Part shown: positions 45,047-54,735 of the stretch, piece by piece
Numbering within the stretch: the stretch's first letter is position 1
Layout: every line of letters begins with the position of its first letter
NCBI GenBank assembly: GCA_018242585.1
Contig: JAFEBQ010000045.1
Location: 1-64,000 of the forward strand
Source of the DNA: Planctomycetota bacterium
GTDB taxonomy: Bacteria > Planctomycetota > Planctomycetia > Pirellulales > PNKZ01
Length of the DNA: 64,000 bases
Direction: 5' to 3'
Made by a program: the position numbers and the translations under genes
Notes under the pieces: model-generated
Databases searched by the model: none
The model's input: the letters and a program-made list of their open reading frames with translations, nothing else
What the model was told of the DNA's origin: nothing

Positions 45047-46528
45047 ATGAACCCAATGCTGGCCCAGCAACTCGATCTAACCCGGCGACAGTTCTTCGGC
45101 CGCTCGGGCGTGCGCCTGGGCGGGCTGGCGCTGGCCATGCTGGCCGCGCGCGGCTCGACGCCGTTGGGGTCGACACTGCGCGCCGCGACGAGCGAGCGCA
45201 TTCAGCCGGCGCTGCCCGGCTTGCCCCACTTTGCTCCGCGGGCCAAGTCGGTCATCTACTTGCACATGAACGGCGGTCCTGCGCAGATGGACCTGTGGGA
45301 TTACAAGCCGAAGCTCGGCGAGCAGTTCGACAAGGATCTGCCCGACAGCATTCGCCGCGGCCAGCGGATCACGACGATGACCAGCGGCCAGAAGCGGTTC
45401 CCTGTCGCGCCGTCGATGTTCAAGTTCGCCCAGCATGGCAAGTGCGGCACCTGGGCCAGCGAGTTGCTGCCTCACACGGCGAAATATGTCGACGATCTGG
45501 CCGTGGTGCGAACCGTGTTCACCAACGCCATCAACCACGATCCGGCCTGCACGTTCGTCATGACCGGCAGCGAGGTGCCCGGCAAGGCGAGTCTGGGCTC
45601 GTGGATTTCGTACGGCCTGGGGGCCGAGACGAACGATCTGCCCGCGTTCGTCGTACTGACGCCCAATTGGAAGTCCAAGGCTCAGGCCCAGGCACTGTTC
45701 ACTCGCATGTGGAGCAGCGGCTTCCTGCCGACAGCGCACACGGGCGTGGCGCTGCGCAGCGTGGGGGATCCGGTCCTCTACCTGCAAAACCCGCCGGGGG
45801 TCGACGCCCGGCATCGCCGCGCCATGCTCGACACGGTCGAAGAGCTGAACGAACGGAGCTTCGCCCGCTTTGGCGACCCCGAGATTCAAACGCGCATCGC
45901 CCAGTATGAAATGGCGTTCCGCATGCAGACTAGCGTCCCTGACCTGGTCGATCTGACCCACGAGTCGGCGGCCACGCTGGCCATGTACGGCGACGACGTG
46001 CTGAAGCCAGGCACGTTCGCGTCGAGCGCGCTGCTGGCCCGGCGACTGGTCGAGCGCGGGGTGCGCGTGGTGCAGATTCTGCATCGCGGCTGGGACCAGC
46101 ACGGCAACCTGCCGCGCGACCTGACGCTGCAATGCCAGGACACCGACCAGCCGGTGGCCGCGCTGTTGACCGACCTGAAGCAGCACGGACTGCTGGACGA
46201 GACGCTGGTCGTGTGGGGGGGCGAGTTCGGCCGGACGGTCTACTCGCAAGGGACGCTGACCACGACCAACTATGGCCGCGACCATCACCCCAAGAACTTC
46301 TGCATGTGGCTGGCCGGTGGCGGCGTGAAGGGGGGCGTCGTGCATGGCGAGACCGACGACTTCAGCTACAACATCGTCGACAAGCCGGTCCACGTGAACG
46401 ACCTGAACGCGACGATCCTCCACTGCCTGGGCATCGACCACGAACGGTTCTCGTTCAAGTTTCAGGGGCTCGATCAAAGATTGACGGGCGTCGAGCCGCA
46501 ACGGGTGATGACCGAGTTGTTGGCATGA
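45047..46528 (+). CDS. DUF1501 secreted protein (sulfatase-fold), first copy
   Basis: A 493-residue protein that regularly follows DUF1549/DUF1553 proteins. Its N-terminus has a Tat-like signal ([24 protein letters not shown]). DUF1501 shows the alkaline-phosphatase/sulfatase-like fold: [22 protein letters not shown], the [29 protein letters not shown] block, [21 protein letters not shown] and [13 protein letters not shown]. Histidines and aspartates in those blocks may bind metal. Activity is unknown. Its last codons overlap the start of the M50 protease gene (ATGA), and the last 20 bases are repeated at 47977-47996. Confidence 0.92.
   Translation: MNPMLAQQLDLTRRQFFGRSGVRLGGLALAMLAARGSTPLGSTLRAATSERIQPALPGLPHFAPRAKSVIYLHMNGGPAQMDLWDYKPKLGEQFDKDLPDSIRRGQRITTMTSGQKRFPVAPSMFKFAQHGKCGTWASELLPHTAKYVDDLAVVRTVFTNAINHDPACTFVMTGSEVPGKASLGSWISYGLGAETNDLPAFVVLTPNWKSKAQAQALFTRMWSSGFLPTAHTGVALRSVGDPVLYLQNPPGVDARHRRAMLDTVEELNERSFARFGDPEIQTRIAQYEMAFRMQTSVPDLVDLTHESAATLAMYGDDVLKPGTFASSALLARRLVERGVRVVQILHRGWDQHGNLPRDLTLQCQDTDQPVAALLTDLKQHGLLDETLVVWGGEFGRTVYSQGTLTTTNYGRDHHPKNFCMWLAGGGVKGGVVHGETDDFSYNIVDKPVHVNDLNATILHCLGIDHERFSFKFQGLDQRLTGVEPQRVMTELLA
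46509..46528. repeat. Direct repeat, left copy
   Basis: TGACCGAGTTGTTGGCATGA, the end of the DUF1501 gene. It matches 47977-47996 in 19 of 20 positions and brackets the M50-TPR gene. Confidence 0.7.
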
Positions 46529-47832
46529 GCGATGCTTCGTGGGCACACTGTTACGCATGTCATGCGCAATCGCGCTGGACATCTGCATTTAAGGCCGTCG
46601 GTGCGTGGCCTTACAAGAGGGTCGTTTGCCCTTGGTGTTGGAATCGACACCAAGCATCTGTTCATCAAGCCACGTTCATCTTTGGTTTGATTTCGCCAGC
46701 GATCGGTGTTGTTTTGACTTGGTACGGGCCAAGCGATGCTCGTTTCTTGGCGATCATTTGTTTTATGCTACCGATTATTGCCGTGGCAACAATCGCGCAT
46801 GAACTCGGCCACGCGTTGACTGCCGAACTTCTGGGTATGCGTGTGTTTCGCGTCGTCTTAGGCGCAACTGGCAAGCCGATTCTGCATTGGCGGCTATGGA
46901 AGTGGAAGATTGATGTACTCAGTGGGCTTTGCGGCGCATTGGTGCAGGCTGGGCACCCAAGCCAACGACACATGCGCATGAAACAGTTTCTAATGGTCCT
47001 GGCGGGGCCGAGCACGAATCTGGTCCTCGCCGCCGTCGCACTATGGACGGCAGGCTTCAGGCCGAGTTCACTAATAATGGAAGATGTGCTCTGGGCTTGC
47101 TGCGCCGCAAACATGTTGTTGGCGGTTATTTCCCTCATTCCACATATGTCCACCACAGCGATTGGAAGAGCTCCAAGCGATGGATTACAGCTTCTAACAT
47201 TGCCGTTTGCCTCTGCCGGAACGGTCGAGTTGTGGCGTAGCAGTTTCACTCTGCTCCAAACCGCTGAGGAATATGAATGCCGAAACTACGAGAGCACCGT
47301 TGCGTTGTGCCAGCAAGAGCTTCAAAGGAACCCGACGAACTTAGCCATTAAGCTGCACATGAGCGCAGCGCTCTGCCAATTAGAACGGTTTGGTGAAGCG
47401 CGCGACTTGCTCGAAGACTCATTCAAGGACTGCAATCTCGATTCGCCGCTCGGAGCTCTGATATGTAACAACCTTGCATTTGCGGACGTCGCCAGCGAGA
47501 GCGCGGAATTGCTTGCCGACGCTGACAAGAGATCGGCTCATGCGATGGCTTGGATACCCTGGGAGCCGGCAATCATGGGAACGAGGGGTTTCGTCTTGCT
47601 GTCGCTTGGCAAACTTGACGAAGCAATTACACTCCTCGAAAAGGCCTGCGATCGCCACGTTACTCCGCGCAGTAAGGCCATCAACGCAGCAGGCCTAACC
47701 ATCGCCCTTGTGCGCCAAGGAGACCGAGATTTGGCGCGAGAAATGCTCGATTACGCGAGAGAACTCGATAGCCAGTGCAAATGGGTGCCGCGAGCGGAAC
47801 ACGAAGTCCTTCTTGCGAACCAACTAACGTAG
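46525..47832 (+). CDS. M50-family membrane metalloprotease with zinc ribbon and TPR tail
   Basis: A 435-residue protein. The N-terminus has a zinc-ribbon pattern C9-x2-C12 and C35-x2-C38. Six or so membrane helices follow with the zinc site H92-E-L-G-H96 and the third ligand in PSDG (Asp219), the site-2-protease pattern. The C-terminal 180 residues form TPR-like helices ([39 protein letters not shown]). It would cut a membrane protein, possibly in signalling. Composition is lower in GC than both neighbours. It begins by ATGA overlap with the DUF1501 gene; transfer into this site is discussed below. Confidence 0.82.
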   Translation: MSDASWAHCYACHAQSRWTSAFKAVGAWPYKRVVCPWCWNRHQASVHQATFIFGLISPAIGVVLTWYGPSDARFLAIICFMLPIIAVATIAHELGHALTAELLGMRVFRVVLGATGKPILHWRLWKWKIDVLSGLCGALVQAGHPSQRHMRMKQFLMVLAGPSTNLVLAAVALWTAGFRPSSLIMEDVLWACCAANMLLAVISLIPHMSTTAIGRAPSDGLQLLTLPFASAGTVELWRSSFTLLQTAEEYECRNYESTVALCQQELQRNPTNLAIKLHMSAALCQLERFGEARDLLEDSFKDCNLDSPLGALICNNLAFADVASESAELLADADKRSAHAMAWIPWEPAIMGTRGFVLLSLGKLDEAITLLEKACDRHVTPRSKAINAAGLTIALVRQGDRDLAREMLDYARELDSQCKWVPRAEHEVLLANQLT

Positions 47833-48102
47833 CCAAAACCGCCAAGAGACTTCTCCCACTGGGGTGGTCCAGGCAACTTGCTTGGGCGGCGCAGCCGCAG
47901 AGGGATCGGGGCCGCTACACAATCGGCCTCTTGTCGCTGACGACACCGACAACCAGTTGTCAGTGGTACCCGGACTGACCGAGTTGCTGGCATGACTCGT
48001 TGAGCGAATCCAGGGAGTGGCGATTTCGCAGGTGCGCCGCTGCATTGCTTGCCTGAATTGACTAGAATTGAGGTGTCGACCAGCGAACCGAGGATTCCCG
48101 TC
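47833..48102. other. Gap after the M50 gene, contains the second direct repeat
   Basis: No gene. The only structured items are the 20-bp direct repeat at 47977-47996 and a short palindrome GACAAC-cag-TTGTC at 47949-47962. AGGA at 48090-48093 serves the DUF433 gene. Confidence 0.45.
47977..47996. repeat. Direct repeat, right copy
   Basis: TGACCGAGTTGCTGGCATGA, one base different from the DUF1501 gene end at 46509-46528. Confidence 0.7.
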
Positions 48103-48333
48103 ATGGCCTTCGATCGAATTACTTGCGACCCCGCGAAAATGAATGGCCAGCCCTGTATTCGTGAGTTGCGGCTCACGGTGCGCCGTGTGCTGGAAGCATT
48201 AGCCACGCATGCCAATCGTCAAGAATTGCGGGCCGAGTATCCTGAGCTCGATGACGAAGATATTCGCCAGGCACTGGGATATGCGGCCGCCAATCTTGAC
48301 GATCGCGTGGCGGACCTGCGGCCGTCAGCATGA
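48103..48333 (+). CDS. DUF433 antitoxin-like protein
   Basis: A 76-residue protein of the DUF433 family, a small winged-helix-like DNA-binding protein (DRITCDPAKMNGQPCIRELRLTVRRVLE, then YPELDDEDIRQALGYAA). Usually it is the upstream partner of a PIN-like toxin and would bind both toxin and its own promoter. AGGA lies eight bases upstream of ATG 48103. Its stop overlaps the next start by four bases (ATGA), the normal layout of such pairs. Confidence 0.88.
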   Translation: MAFDRITCDPAKMNGQPCIRELRLTVRRVLEALATHANRQELRAEYPELDDEDIRQALGYAAANLDDRVADLRPSA

Positions 48334-48698
48334 AGCTGCTTTTGGATCAGGGATTGCCCCGCTCGACCATCAAGTACTTAGCCGCCCTGGGCGTCGCTGC
48401 TGAGCACGTCGGCGACTTGGGGATGGCCGCCGCTACAGATACGGCGATTCTCGCTACGGCCCAGCAACGGCAGGCCGTAGTCGTCACGCTGGATGCGGAC
48501 TTTCACCACTGGTTGGCTGCCACGCGCGCCACGTCGCCGTCCGTCGTGCGAATTCGCATCGAAGGTTTGAAGGGGGACCAATTGGCTGCAATTCTTGTTC
48601 AGGTCATTGCGACGACCGGCACGGAACTCACCAGCGGCGCTGTCGTGTCCGTCACCGAGGGGCGAATCCGAGTCCGGTCGTTGCCGATCGGTCGTTGA
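48330..48698 (+). CDS. DUF5615 PIN-like toxin
   Basis: A 122-residue protein of the DUF5615/Mut7-C-like PIN group. The first strand MKLLLDQGLP carries the first acidic residue (Asp6), and TDTAILATAQQRQAVVVTLDADFHHWL supplies the further aspartates (Asp37-like TD and LDADF) of the nuclease site. Such proteins are thought to act as RNA-cutting toxins. Translation is coupled to the DUF433 gene by ATGA overlap. Confidence 0.88.
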   Translation: MKLLLDQGLPRSTIKYLAALGVAAEHVGDLGMAAATDTAILATAQQRQAVVVTLDADFHHWLAATRATSPSVVRIRIEGLKGDQLAAILVQVIATTGTELTSGAVVSVTEGRIRVRSLPIGR

Positions 48699-48902
48699 AG
48701 TCTGGCGAGCCTCTGGAGGTTCGGAAGTGCAATGGTGCGCATCCCCGCAATCGCCCAAAAAAGGGTTGTCCCTCGGGCGGCGCGCGGTCAGAATAGGCGC
48801 TGGCCGAAGTGAGTTCATTTTTCGCCCGCCTGTTACAATGCCTCGGCTGCCGCGTCGGTTTTTCCCGCCTACCCCCGTCCGACGTTCCAGAGTTCTCGAC
48901 CG

Positions 48903-51900
48903 ATGAACGGCCCCGCTTGGCGCAACATGGTCGCCGTAATGCTGATGGCTGCGCTGTCGGTCTGCGCGGCTAACGCAGTCGCCGCCGAAGGGACCGACGC
49001 CAACGCAAAAGCTGCCGCCCAGCCCCCCGCGCGCGGTGCCAAGGTCGACTACAACTGGGACGTGCGGCCGATCCTCTCGGACAAATGCTTCCGCTGCCAC
49101 GGTCCCGACGCGGCGCACCGCGAAGGGAACCTGCGCCTCGACCGCCGTGAAGACGCCGTCAGCGACCGCCCCGGCTGTCGAGCGATCGTGCCGGGCAAGC
49201 CGGCCGAGAGCGAAGTATTCCGCCGCATCACCAGCGACGACGCCGACGAGCGCATGCCGCCGCACGCCTCGGGCTCGACCCTCTCAAAAGCCGAAATCGA
49301 AACGCTGACCCAGTGGATCGCCCAGGGGTCCGAGTATCAACCTCACTGGGCATTCACGCGGCCGAAACTTCCCGCGCTGCCCGCCGTGCGTCGAACCGAC
49401 TGGCCGCGCGGGCCGATCGACCGCCTGGTGCTGGCCGAGTTGGAAGAGCGCCAGCTTGCGCCCGCCCCCGAGGCCGAGCGAGCCGCGCTGCTCCGCCGCG
49501 TGACGCTCGACCTGACCGGCTTGCCGCCCACGCTGGCCGAGCTTGACGCCTTCCTGGCCGACACTTCGGCCGACGCCTATGAACGGGCCGTCGACCGGCT
49601 GCTCGCCTCGCCGCGGTTTGGCGAACGCTTGGCGCTCGACTGGATGGACGCGGCCCGCTACGCCGACACCAACGGCTACTACCTGGACACCGAGCGGCGC
49701 ATCTGGCGGTGGCGCGATTGGGTGATCAACGCCTTCAACCAGAACATGCCGTTCGATCGGTTCACGGTCGAGCAACTGGCCGGCGACTTGCTCCCCGAGG
49801 CGACGCTCGAACAGCAGATCGCCACCGGCTTCAATCGCAATCACATGACCACCAATGAAAGTGGCGTGATTGACGAAGAAGCCCGATTGGGTTATGTGGT
49901 CGATCGGGTCGACACGACGGCGGCGGTGTGGCTGGGGCTGACGTTTGGCTGTGCCCGCTGCCACGACCACAAGTACGATCCGATCACCCAGGAAGACTAC
50001 TATCGGGTGCTGGCGTTCTTCAACAACGTCAAAGAGAAAGGGCTGATCAAAGACCCGATCAACCCCGCGCCAATTCTGTCGTTGCCTACCGCTGAAGAAG
50101 ACCAGCAACTCGCCGACTTGACGCGGCAGCGGACAGATAAAGAAAAAGAACTCAAGGCGCTCGGGCCGACACTGGCCGCGGACATTGCCGCTTGGGAACC
50201 AAAGGCCAACGGCGAGATCGCGTCGCTGCCCGCGACGGGCTGCGTAGCATACTTCGACTTGGAAAAGGACGGCACGTCGCCAATCGAGCCGGCGGTCGCG
50301 GCCCGCACGCTTGGCGAGTTGAAGTTCGCGCCCGGTGTGGTAGGGCAGGGGAGTGCGTTCGACGCCACGCAGTACGTCGAGTTCGACGGCGGCGTGCGGC
50401 TCGATCGGCAACAGCCGTTCGCGGTTTCGCTGTGGATCAAGCCGAGCGGCGGCCCGACCGGGTGCGTCGTCTCGAAGATGGCCTCGACCGCCGACGCGCG
50501 CGGCTTTGAAGTCATCTGGTACAAGTCGCAGCCGCGAATCAACCTGGTGAACCGCTGGGGGCAAACCGCGATCGAGGTCGTGGCCCGTCAGACTTTCTCG
50601 GCCGGCGCGTGGCGACACCTGGTCGTGGCGTACGACGGCTCGGGGCGCGCGGCCGGCGTGAAGGTGTTCGTCGACGGCGAAGCGCAAGACCTGATCGTCC
50701 GTCGCGACTCACTCGGCGCTGAATCGATCGCCACGCCCGAACCTTGGCGGATCGCCTGGAAAGGGATGGGCGTCGGCTTCGAAGGAGGCGTCGACGAGTT
50801 CCGGCTGTTCAACCGCACGCTCTCGGCCGACGAGGTGACGGCAATCTACTGGCGCGAAATGCTCGACGGCGCGATCGCCACGCCGCGCGACCAGCGGACC
50901 AAGCAGCAAGCCGAGCGCCTGCGCCAGTATTACGTCGCCCACTATGGCAGCGAGCAAGTCCGCGCGCTCGATCGCGAACTCGCCAACCTGCGCAAGGCGG
51001 AAGAGACGCTCAAGCAGAACATCATGTCGACCCCCGTGATGGCCGAGTTGGAAAAGCCACGCGAGACGAATGTGCTGATGCGCGGCCAGTACGATCACCC
51101 TGGCAAGCACGTTACGCCCGGCGTGCCGACGGCGCTCGGCGCCTTGGCCGACAAGCCCGGCGTCAACCGGCTCGACCTGGCTCGCTGGCTGGTGGCGGCC
51201 GACAATCCCTTGACGGCCCGCGTGATCGTGAACCGCTACTGGCAGCTTGTCTTTGGCGACGGGCTGGTCCGCACTCCGAACGACTTTGGTCTGCAGGGCG
51301 AAGCCCCGACCCATCCCCAGTTGCTCGATTGGCTGGCGGTTCGGTTCATCGAGTCGGGCTGGGACGTGAAAGCCCTGGTACGCTCGCTGGTCACTAGCGC
51401 CACCTATCGACAGTCGTCGCGACTGACGCCGGCGCTCACGGCGCGCGATCCCGAGAATCGCCTGCTGGCCCGCGCCAGCCGCTATCGCTTGCCGGCCGAG
51501 TTGGTCCGCGACCAGGCGCTGTCGATCGGCGGCCTGCTGGTCGAAAAGGTCGGCGGCCCCAGTGTGAAGCCATACCAGCCGGGCGGACTGTGGGAAGCGG
51601 TCTCGTACAACGGCGACCAGAGCTACGTCGTTGACGACGGCGACGGGCTGCACCGCCGCAGCTTGTACTCGTTCTGGAAGCGGCAAGCCCCACCACCGGC
51701 CATGCTGTTGTTCGATGGCCCGACGCGCGAGGTGTGTACGTTGCGCCGGGCGCGGACCAATACGCCGTTGCAAGCCCTGGTGCTGTTGAACGACGTCACT
51801 TACGTCGAAGCGGCCCGTGGCTTGGCCACGCAGATCTTGCGACACGCGCCAAGCGACACGGCCGAAGCGGTGCGATTCGGCTTCCGCCGCGCGACCGGGC

Positions 51901-52124
51901 GAGTGCCCACCAAGGCCGAGGCGGAACGGTTGGAAAAGTATTACCACGAGCAACTGGCCGAGTACCGGGCCAAGCCGGCCGCCGCGAGCGCGCTGTTGGC
52001 CGAGGGTGACGCGCCGGTCGAGGCGTCGCTCGCAGTGTCTCAACAGAATCAAGCCCAACTGGCGGCTTGGACCATGACGGCCAGCGTGCTGTTGAACCTG
52101 GACGAGACGATTACTCAGCACTAG
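48903..52124 (+). CDS. Secreted cytochrome-c/DUF1549/LamG/DUF1553 protein, second copy
   Basis: A 1073-residue exported protein. The signal ends near AANAVAAEG. The heme motif is C62-F-R-C-H66 (LSDKCFRCHGPDA), the second is CARCHDHKYDP in DUF1549. Unlike the first copy, the middle carries a LamG/concanavalin-like domain (GQGSAFDATQYVEFDGG, FAVSLWIKPSGG, WRHLVVAYDGSGRA, GGVDEFRLFNRTLS), a likely carbohydrate binder. DUF1553 ends the chain (LARWLVAADNPLTARVIVNRYW, NTPLQALVLLND). It pairs with the DUF1501 gene 27 bases downstream. Confidence 0.92.
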   Translation: MNGPAWRNMVAVMLMAALSVCAANAVAAEGTDANAKAAAQPPARGAKVDYNWDVRPILSDKCFRCHGPDAAHREGNLRLDRREDAVSDRPGCRAIVPGKPAESEVFRRITSDDADERMPPHASGSTLSKAEIETLTQWIAQGSEYQPHWAFTRPKLPALPAVRRTDWPRGPIDRLVLAELEERQLAPAPEAERAALLRRVTLDLTGLPPTLAELDAFLADTSADAYERAVDRLLASPRFGERLALDWMDAARYADTNGYYLDTERRIWRWRDWVINAFNQNMPFDRFTVEQLAGDLLPEATLEQQIATGFNRNHMTTNESGVIDEEARLGYVVDRVDTTAAVWLGLTFGCARCHDHKYDPITQEDYYRVLAFFNNVKEKGLIKDPINPAPILSLPTAEEDQQLADLTRQRTDKEKELKALGPTLAADIAAWEPKANGEIASLPATGCVAYFDLEKDGTSPIEPAVAARTLGELKFAPGVVGQGSAFDATQYVEFDGGVRLDRQQPFAVSLWIKPSGGPTGCVVSKMASTADARGFEVIWYKSQPRINLVNRWGQTAIEVVARQTFSAGAWRHLVVAYDGSGRAAGVKVFVDGEAQDLIVRRDSLGAESIATPEPWRIAWKGMGVGFEGGVDEFRLFNRTLSADEVTAIYWREMLDGAIATPRDQRTKQQAERLRQYYVAHYGSEQVRALDRELANLRKAEETLKQNIMSTPVMAELEKPRETNVLMRGQYDHPGKHVTPGVPTALGALADKPGVNRLDLARWLVAADNPLTARVIVNRYWQLVFGDGLVRTPNDFGLQGEAPTHPQLLDWLAVRFIESGWDVKALVRSLVTSATYRQSSRLTPALTARDPENRLLARASRYRLPAELVRDQALSIGGLLVEKVGGPSVKPYQPGGLWEAVSYNGDQSYVVDDGDGLHRRSLYSFWKRQAPPPAMLLFDGPTREVCTLRRARTNTPLQALVLLNDVTYVEAARGLATQILRHAPSDTAEAVRFGFRRATGRVPTKAEAERLEKYYHEQLAEYRAKPAAASALLAEGDAPVEASLAVSQQNQAQLAAWTMTASVLLNLDETITQH

Positions 52125-52151
52125 ACGAACCACCCGCCGCGAGGCGCTACG

Positions 52152-53618
52152 ATGAACCCCATTCACGAGCTGGCAAAGTCCGAAACCCGGCGGCAGTTCT
52201 TTGGCCGTGCGGCCACGGGCATTGGCGCGGCGGCGCTGGCCTCGTTGTTCGATCCCGCGTCGCTCGGCGCCGCGACCAGCGACGCCACCGCCGGCGTGCC
52301 GGGCATTTTGAAGCAGCCCCACGTCGCCCCGCGCGCCAAGCGGGTGATCTATCTGTTCATGCACGGCGGTCCGTCGCAGATGGACTTGTTTGATTACAAG
52401 CCGGGGCTCGCCGCGCGGCATGGCGCGGAATTGCCCGCGTCGGTTCGCGCGGGTCAGCGTCTGACGACAATGAGTTCCAATCAGAAGACATTGCCGGTCG
52501 CGCCGTCGCCGTTCAAGTTCGCGCAACATGGCCAGGCTGGCACGTGGATGAGCGAGTTGCTGCCGAACCTGGGTCGCGTCGCGGACGATCTGTGCGTGGT
52601 TCGCTCGGTCCATACCGAAGCGATCAATCACGACCCGGCGGTCACGTTCCTGCAGACCGGCCACGAACAGCCGGGGCGACCCAGCTTTGGCAGTTGGGTC
52701 ACCTATGGCTTGGGGAGCGAGAACCGCGATCTGCCCGCGTTCGTGGTGCTGACCTCGCGGGGGAGCGCGCTGTCGCCGGCCGATCCGCTGTACGCGCGGT
52801 TGTGGGGCTCGGGCTTCTTACCCTCGAACCACCAGGGGGTCTCGTTCCGCAATCAAGGGGATCCGGTGCTGTACCTGTCGAACCCTGACGGAGTCAGCGA
52901 GCGCGACCGGCGGCGGCAGCTCGACACCTTGGCCGAGTTGAATCGTCAGCAGCAGGTCGAAACGCTCGATCCGGAAATCGGCACGCGGATCGCGCAGTAC
53001 GAGATGGCGTTTCGCATGCAGTCGTCCGTGCCCGAGCTGACCGACTTGTCGAACGAGCAGGCCGAGACGTTCGAGTTATATGGCCACGATTCGCGCACAC
53101 CGGGGACGTTCGCCGCCAATTGCCTGATGGCGCGACGGCTGGCCGAGCGCGGCGTCCGGTTCATTCAGCTTTATCACCGCGGTTGGGACCAGCACTACAA
53201 CTTGCCGTCCAACGTGCGCTTGCAAAGCCAGGATGTCGACCAGGCCTGCGCGGCATTGATCACCGACCTGAAGCGGCGCGGGCTGTTGGACGACACGCTG
53301 ATCGTCTGGGGTGGCGAGTTCGGCCGGACGATCTATTCGCAAGGAACGCTGACGGCGACGAACTTTGGCCGCGATCACCACCCGCGCTGCTTCACCATGT
53401 GGCTGGCCGGCGGTGGCGTGCGCGGCGGCATGAACTATGGCCAGACCGACGACTACAGCTACAACGTCGCCACCGATGGCATGCACGTCCACGATCTGAA
53501 CGCCACGATTCTGCACTGCCTGGGGATCGATCACACCCGACTGACGTTCAAGTTCCAGGGGCGCTACTACCGGCTGACCGACGTACACGGAAACGTCGTG
53601 AAGCCGATTCTCGCCTGA
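52152..53618 (+). CDS. DUF1501 secreted protein, second copy
   Basis: A 488-residue partner of the preceding gene. It has a Tat-like signal ([23 protein letters not shown]) and the same blocks as the first copy: RVIYLFMHGGPSQMDLFDYKP, HTEAINHDPAVTFLQTGHEQ, RGVRFIQLYHRGWDQHYN and [13 protein letters not shown]. The GAGG site lies seven bases before ATG. Role is unknown; the fold is that of sulfatases/phosphatases. The end (YYRLTDVHGNVVKPILA) differs from the first copy. Confidence 0.92.
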   Translation: MNPIHELAKSETRRQFFGRAATGIGAAALASLFDPASLGAATSDATAGVPGILKQPHVAPRAKRVIYLFMHGGPSQMDLFDYKPGLAARHGAELPASVRAGQRLTTMSSNQKTLPVAPSPFKFAQHGQAGTWMSELLPNLGRVADDLCVVRSVHTEAINHDPAVTFLQTGHEQPGRPSFGSWVTYGLGSENRDLPAFVVLTSRGSALSPADPLYARLWGSGFLPSNHQGVSFRNQGDPVLYLSNPDGVSERDRRRQLDTLAELNRQQQVETLDPEIGTRIAQYEMAFRMQSSVPELTDLSNEQAETFELYGHDSRTPGTFAANCLMARRLAERGVRFIQLYHRGWDQHYNLPSNVRLQSQDVDQACAALITDLKRRGLLDDTLIVWGGEFGRTIYSQGTLTATNFGRDHHPRCFTMWLAGGGVRGGMNYGQTDDYSYNVATDGMHVHDLNATILHCLGIDHTRLTFKFQGRYYRLTDVHGNVVKPILA

Positions 53619-53712
53619 CAAAGGCATGCGAAACCATTGCCCACCCCGCGGCCGTTCGTTACTAAAGGGGTTGGCACTTCTGGTTTATCATCCGCGAGCA
53701 CGAGGATCGAGC

Positions 53713-54684
53713 ATGCATCAGCTTAGTCGGCGGCAATGGTTGCGAGGATTCGGGCTCGGTGCGGCGGCGCTCGCATTGGCCAATGGCTCGCGTGCCTTGG
53801 CCGCGAATCTGGCGACGGGCTGCACGTTGAGCATCGGCACCTACAGCATGAAAGGGATGTCGCTGGCCGAGGCGCTGAATGCGATTGCCGACATCGGCTA
53901 CGACGGGGCCGAGGTCAACGCCGCGCCTGGCAGCACCGGCGAGCCGGCTCAATTGTCGAAGTCACAGCGTGAAGACATCGTCGCGTTGCTCGCCAAGCGC
54001 AAGCTCCGGCTGACCGCGCTGATGGAGAACATCCCGCCGGCGCTCGACGCCCAGCAAGCACCCGCCGAGGTCGAACGGCTGAAGCGCGTGTTTGAGTTGG
54101 CGCGCGATCTGGGAGGAACCGACATACCGGTGGTCCAAACCGTGCTCGGCGGCGGCAAGTGGGACGAGCGGAAAGATTTGTTCCGCGATCGGCTCGGCGC
54201 GTGGCAAGAGACGGCCCAGTCGGCCGGCGTGGTGCTGGCCATCAAGCCACATCGGTTCGGGGCCATGTCGCGGCCAGCCGATGCGATTTGGCTGATCAAG
54301 CAACTGGGAGACTCGAAGTGGCTACGGATGGTCTACGACTATAGCCACTATGCCTACCGCGACTTGTCGCTCGAAGCGACGATCGCCGAAGCCCTGCCTT
54401 ACACGGCGCACATCGCGGTGAAAGACGCCGTGCAGCAAGGCGAGAAGGTGGTCTTCGCGCTGCCGGGAGACGGCGGGAACTTCGACTATGCCGCGCTTTT
54501 GAAGCAATTCTATGCTGGCGGCTATCGCGGCGACGTGTGCGTCGAGGTGAGCGCCATGCTCTCGGGCAAGAAGGATTACGACCCGATGCAGGCCGCCCGG
54601 ACGTCGTACCAGAACATGGCCGAGGCTTTCACCAAAGCCGGAGTGCCCCGCGGCTCGCGAGTTTCGTCTGGCGATCCAGGTTAG
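53713..54684 (+). CDS. Tat-exported sugar phosphate isomerase/epimerase-like TIM barrel
   Basis: A 323-residue protein. The Tat signal is LSRRQWLRGFGLGAAALALANG. The body matches AP-endonuclease-2-type TIM barrels (xylose isomerase-like): LSIGTYSMKGMSLAEALNAIADIGYDGAEV, GTDIPVVQTVLGGG, VVLAIKPHRFGAM, MVYDYSHYAY, AHIAVKDAV, YRGDVCVEVSAM. The usual metal-binding Glu-Asp-His-Glu set seems partly altered (Lys in AIKPHR where Glu is usual). ATG 53713 has GAGGAT upstream. It sits 94 bases behind the DUF1501 gene, probably the same transcript, and suggests sugar handling. Confidence 0.82.
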   Translation: MHQLSRRQWLRGFGLGAAALALANGSRALAANLATGCTLSIGTYSMKGMSLAEALNAIADIGYDGAEVNAAPGSTGEPAQLSKSQREDIVALLAKRKLRLTALMENIPPALDAQQAPAEVERLKRVFELARDLGGTDIPVVQTVLGGGKWDERKDLFRDRLGAWQETAQSAGVVLAIKPHRFGAMSRPADAIWLIKQLGDSKWLRMVYDYSHYAYRDLSLEATIAEALPYTAHIAVKDAVQQGEKVVFALPGDGGNFDYAALLKQFYAGGYRGDVCVEVSAMLSGKKDYDPMQAARTSYQNMAEAFTKAGVPRGSRVSSGDPG

Positions 54685-54735
54685 AGCAGGTATTCGCGCC
54701 GCAAGAAACGCCGCCGATCGGCGGCCCAGGCCCGA

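Noticed and set aside
45077-46588. Minus-strand ORF of 503 residues opposite the DUF1501 gene
   Set aside because: Shadow frame caused by high GC at third positions. DUF1501 blocks are clear on the plus strand.
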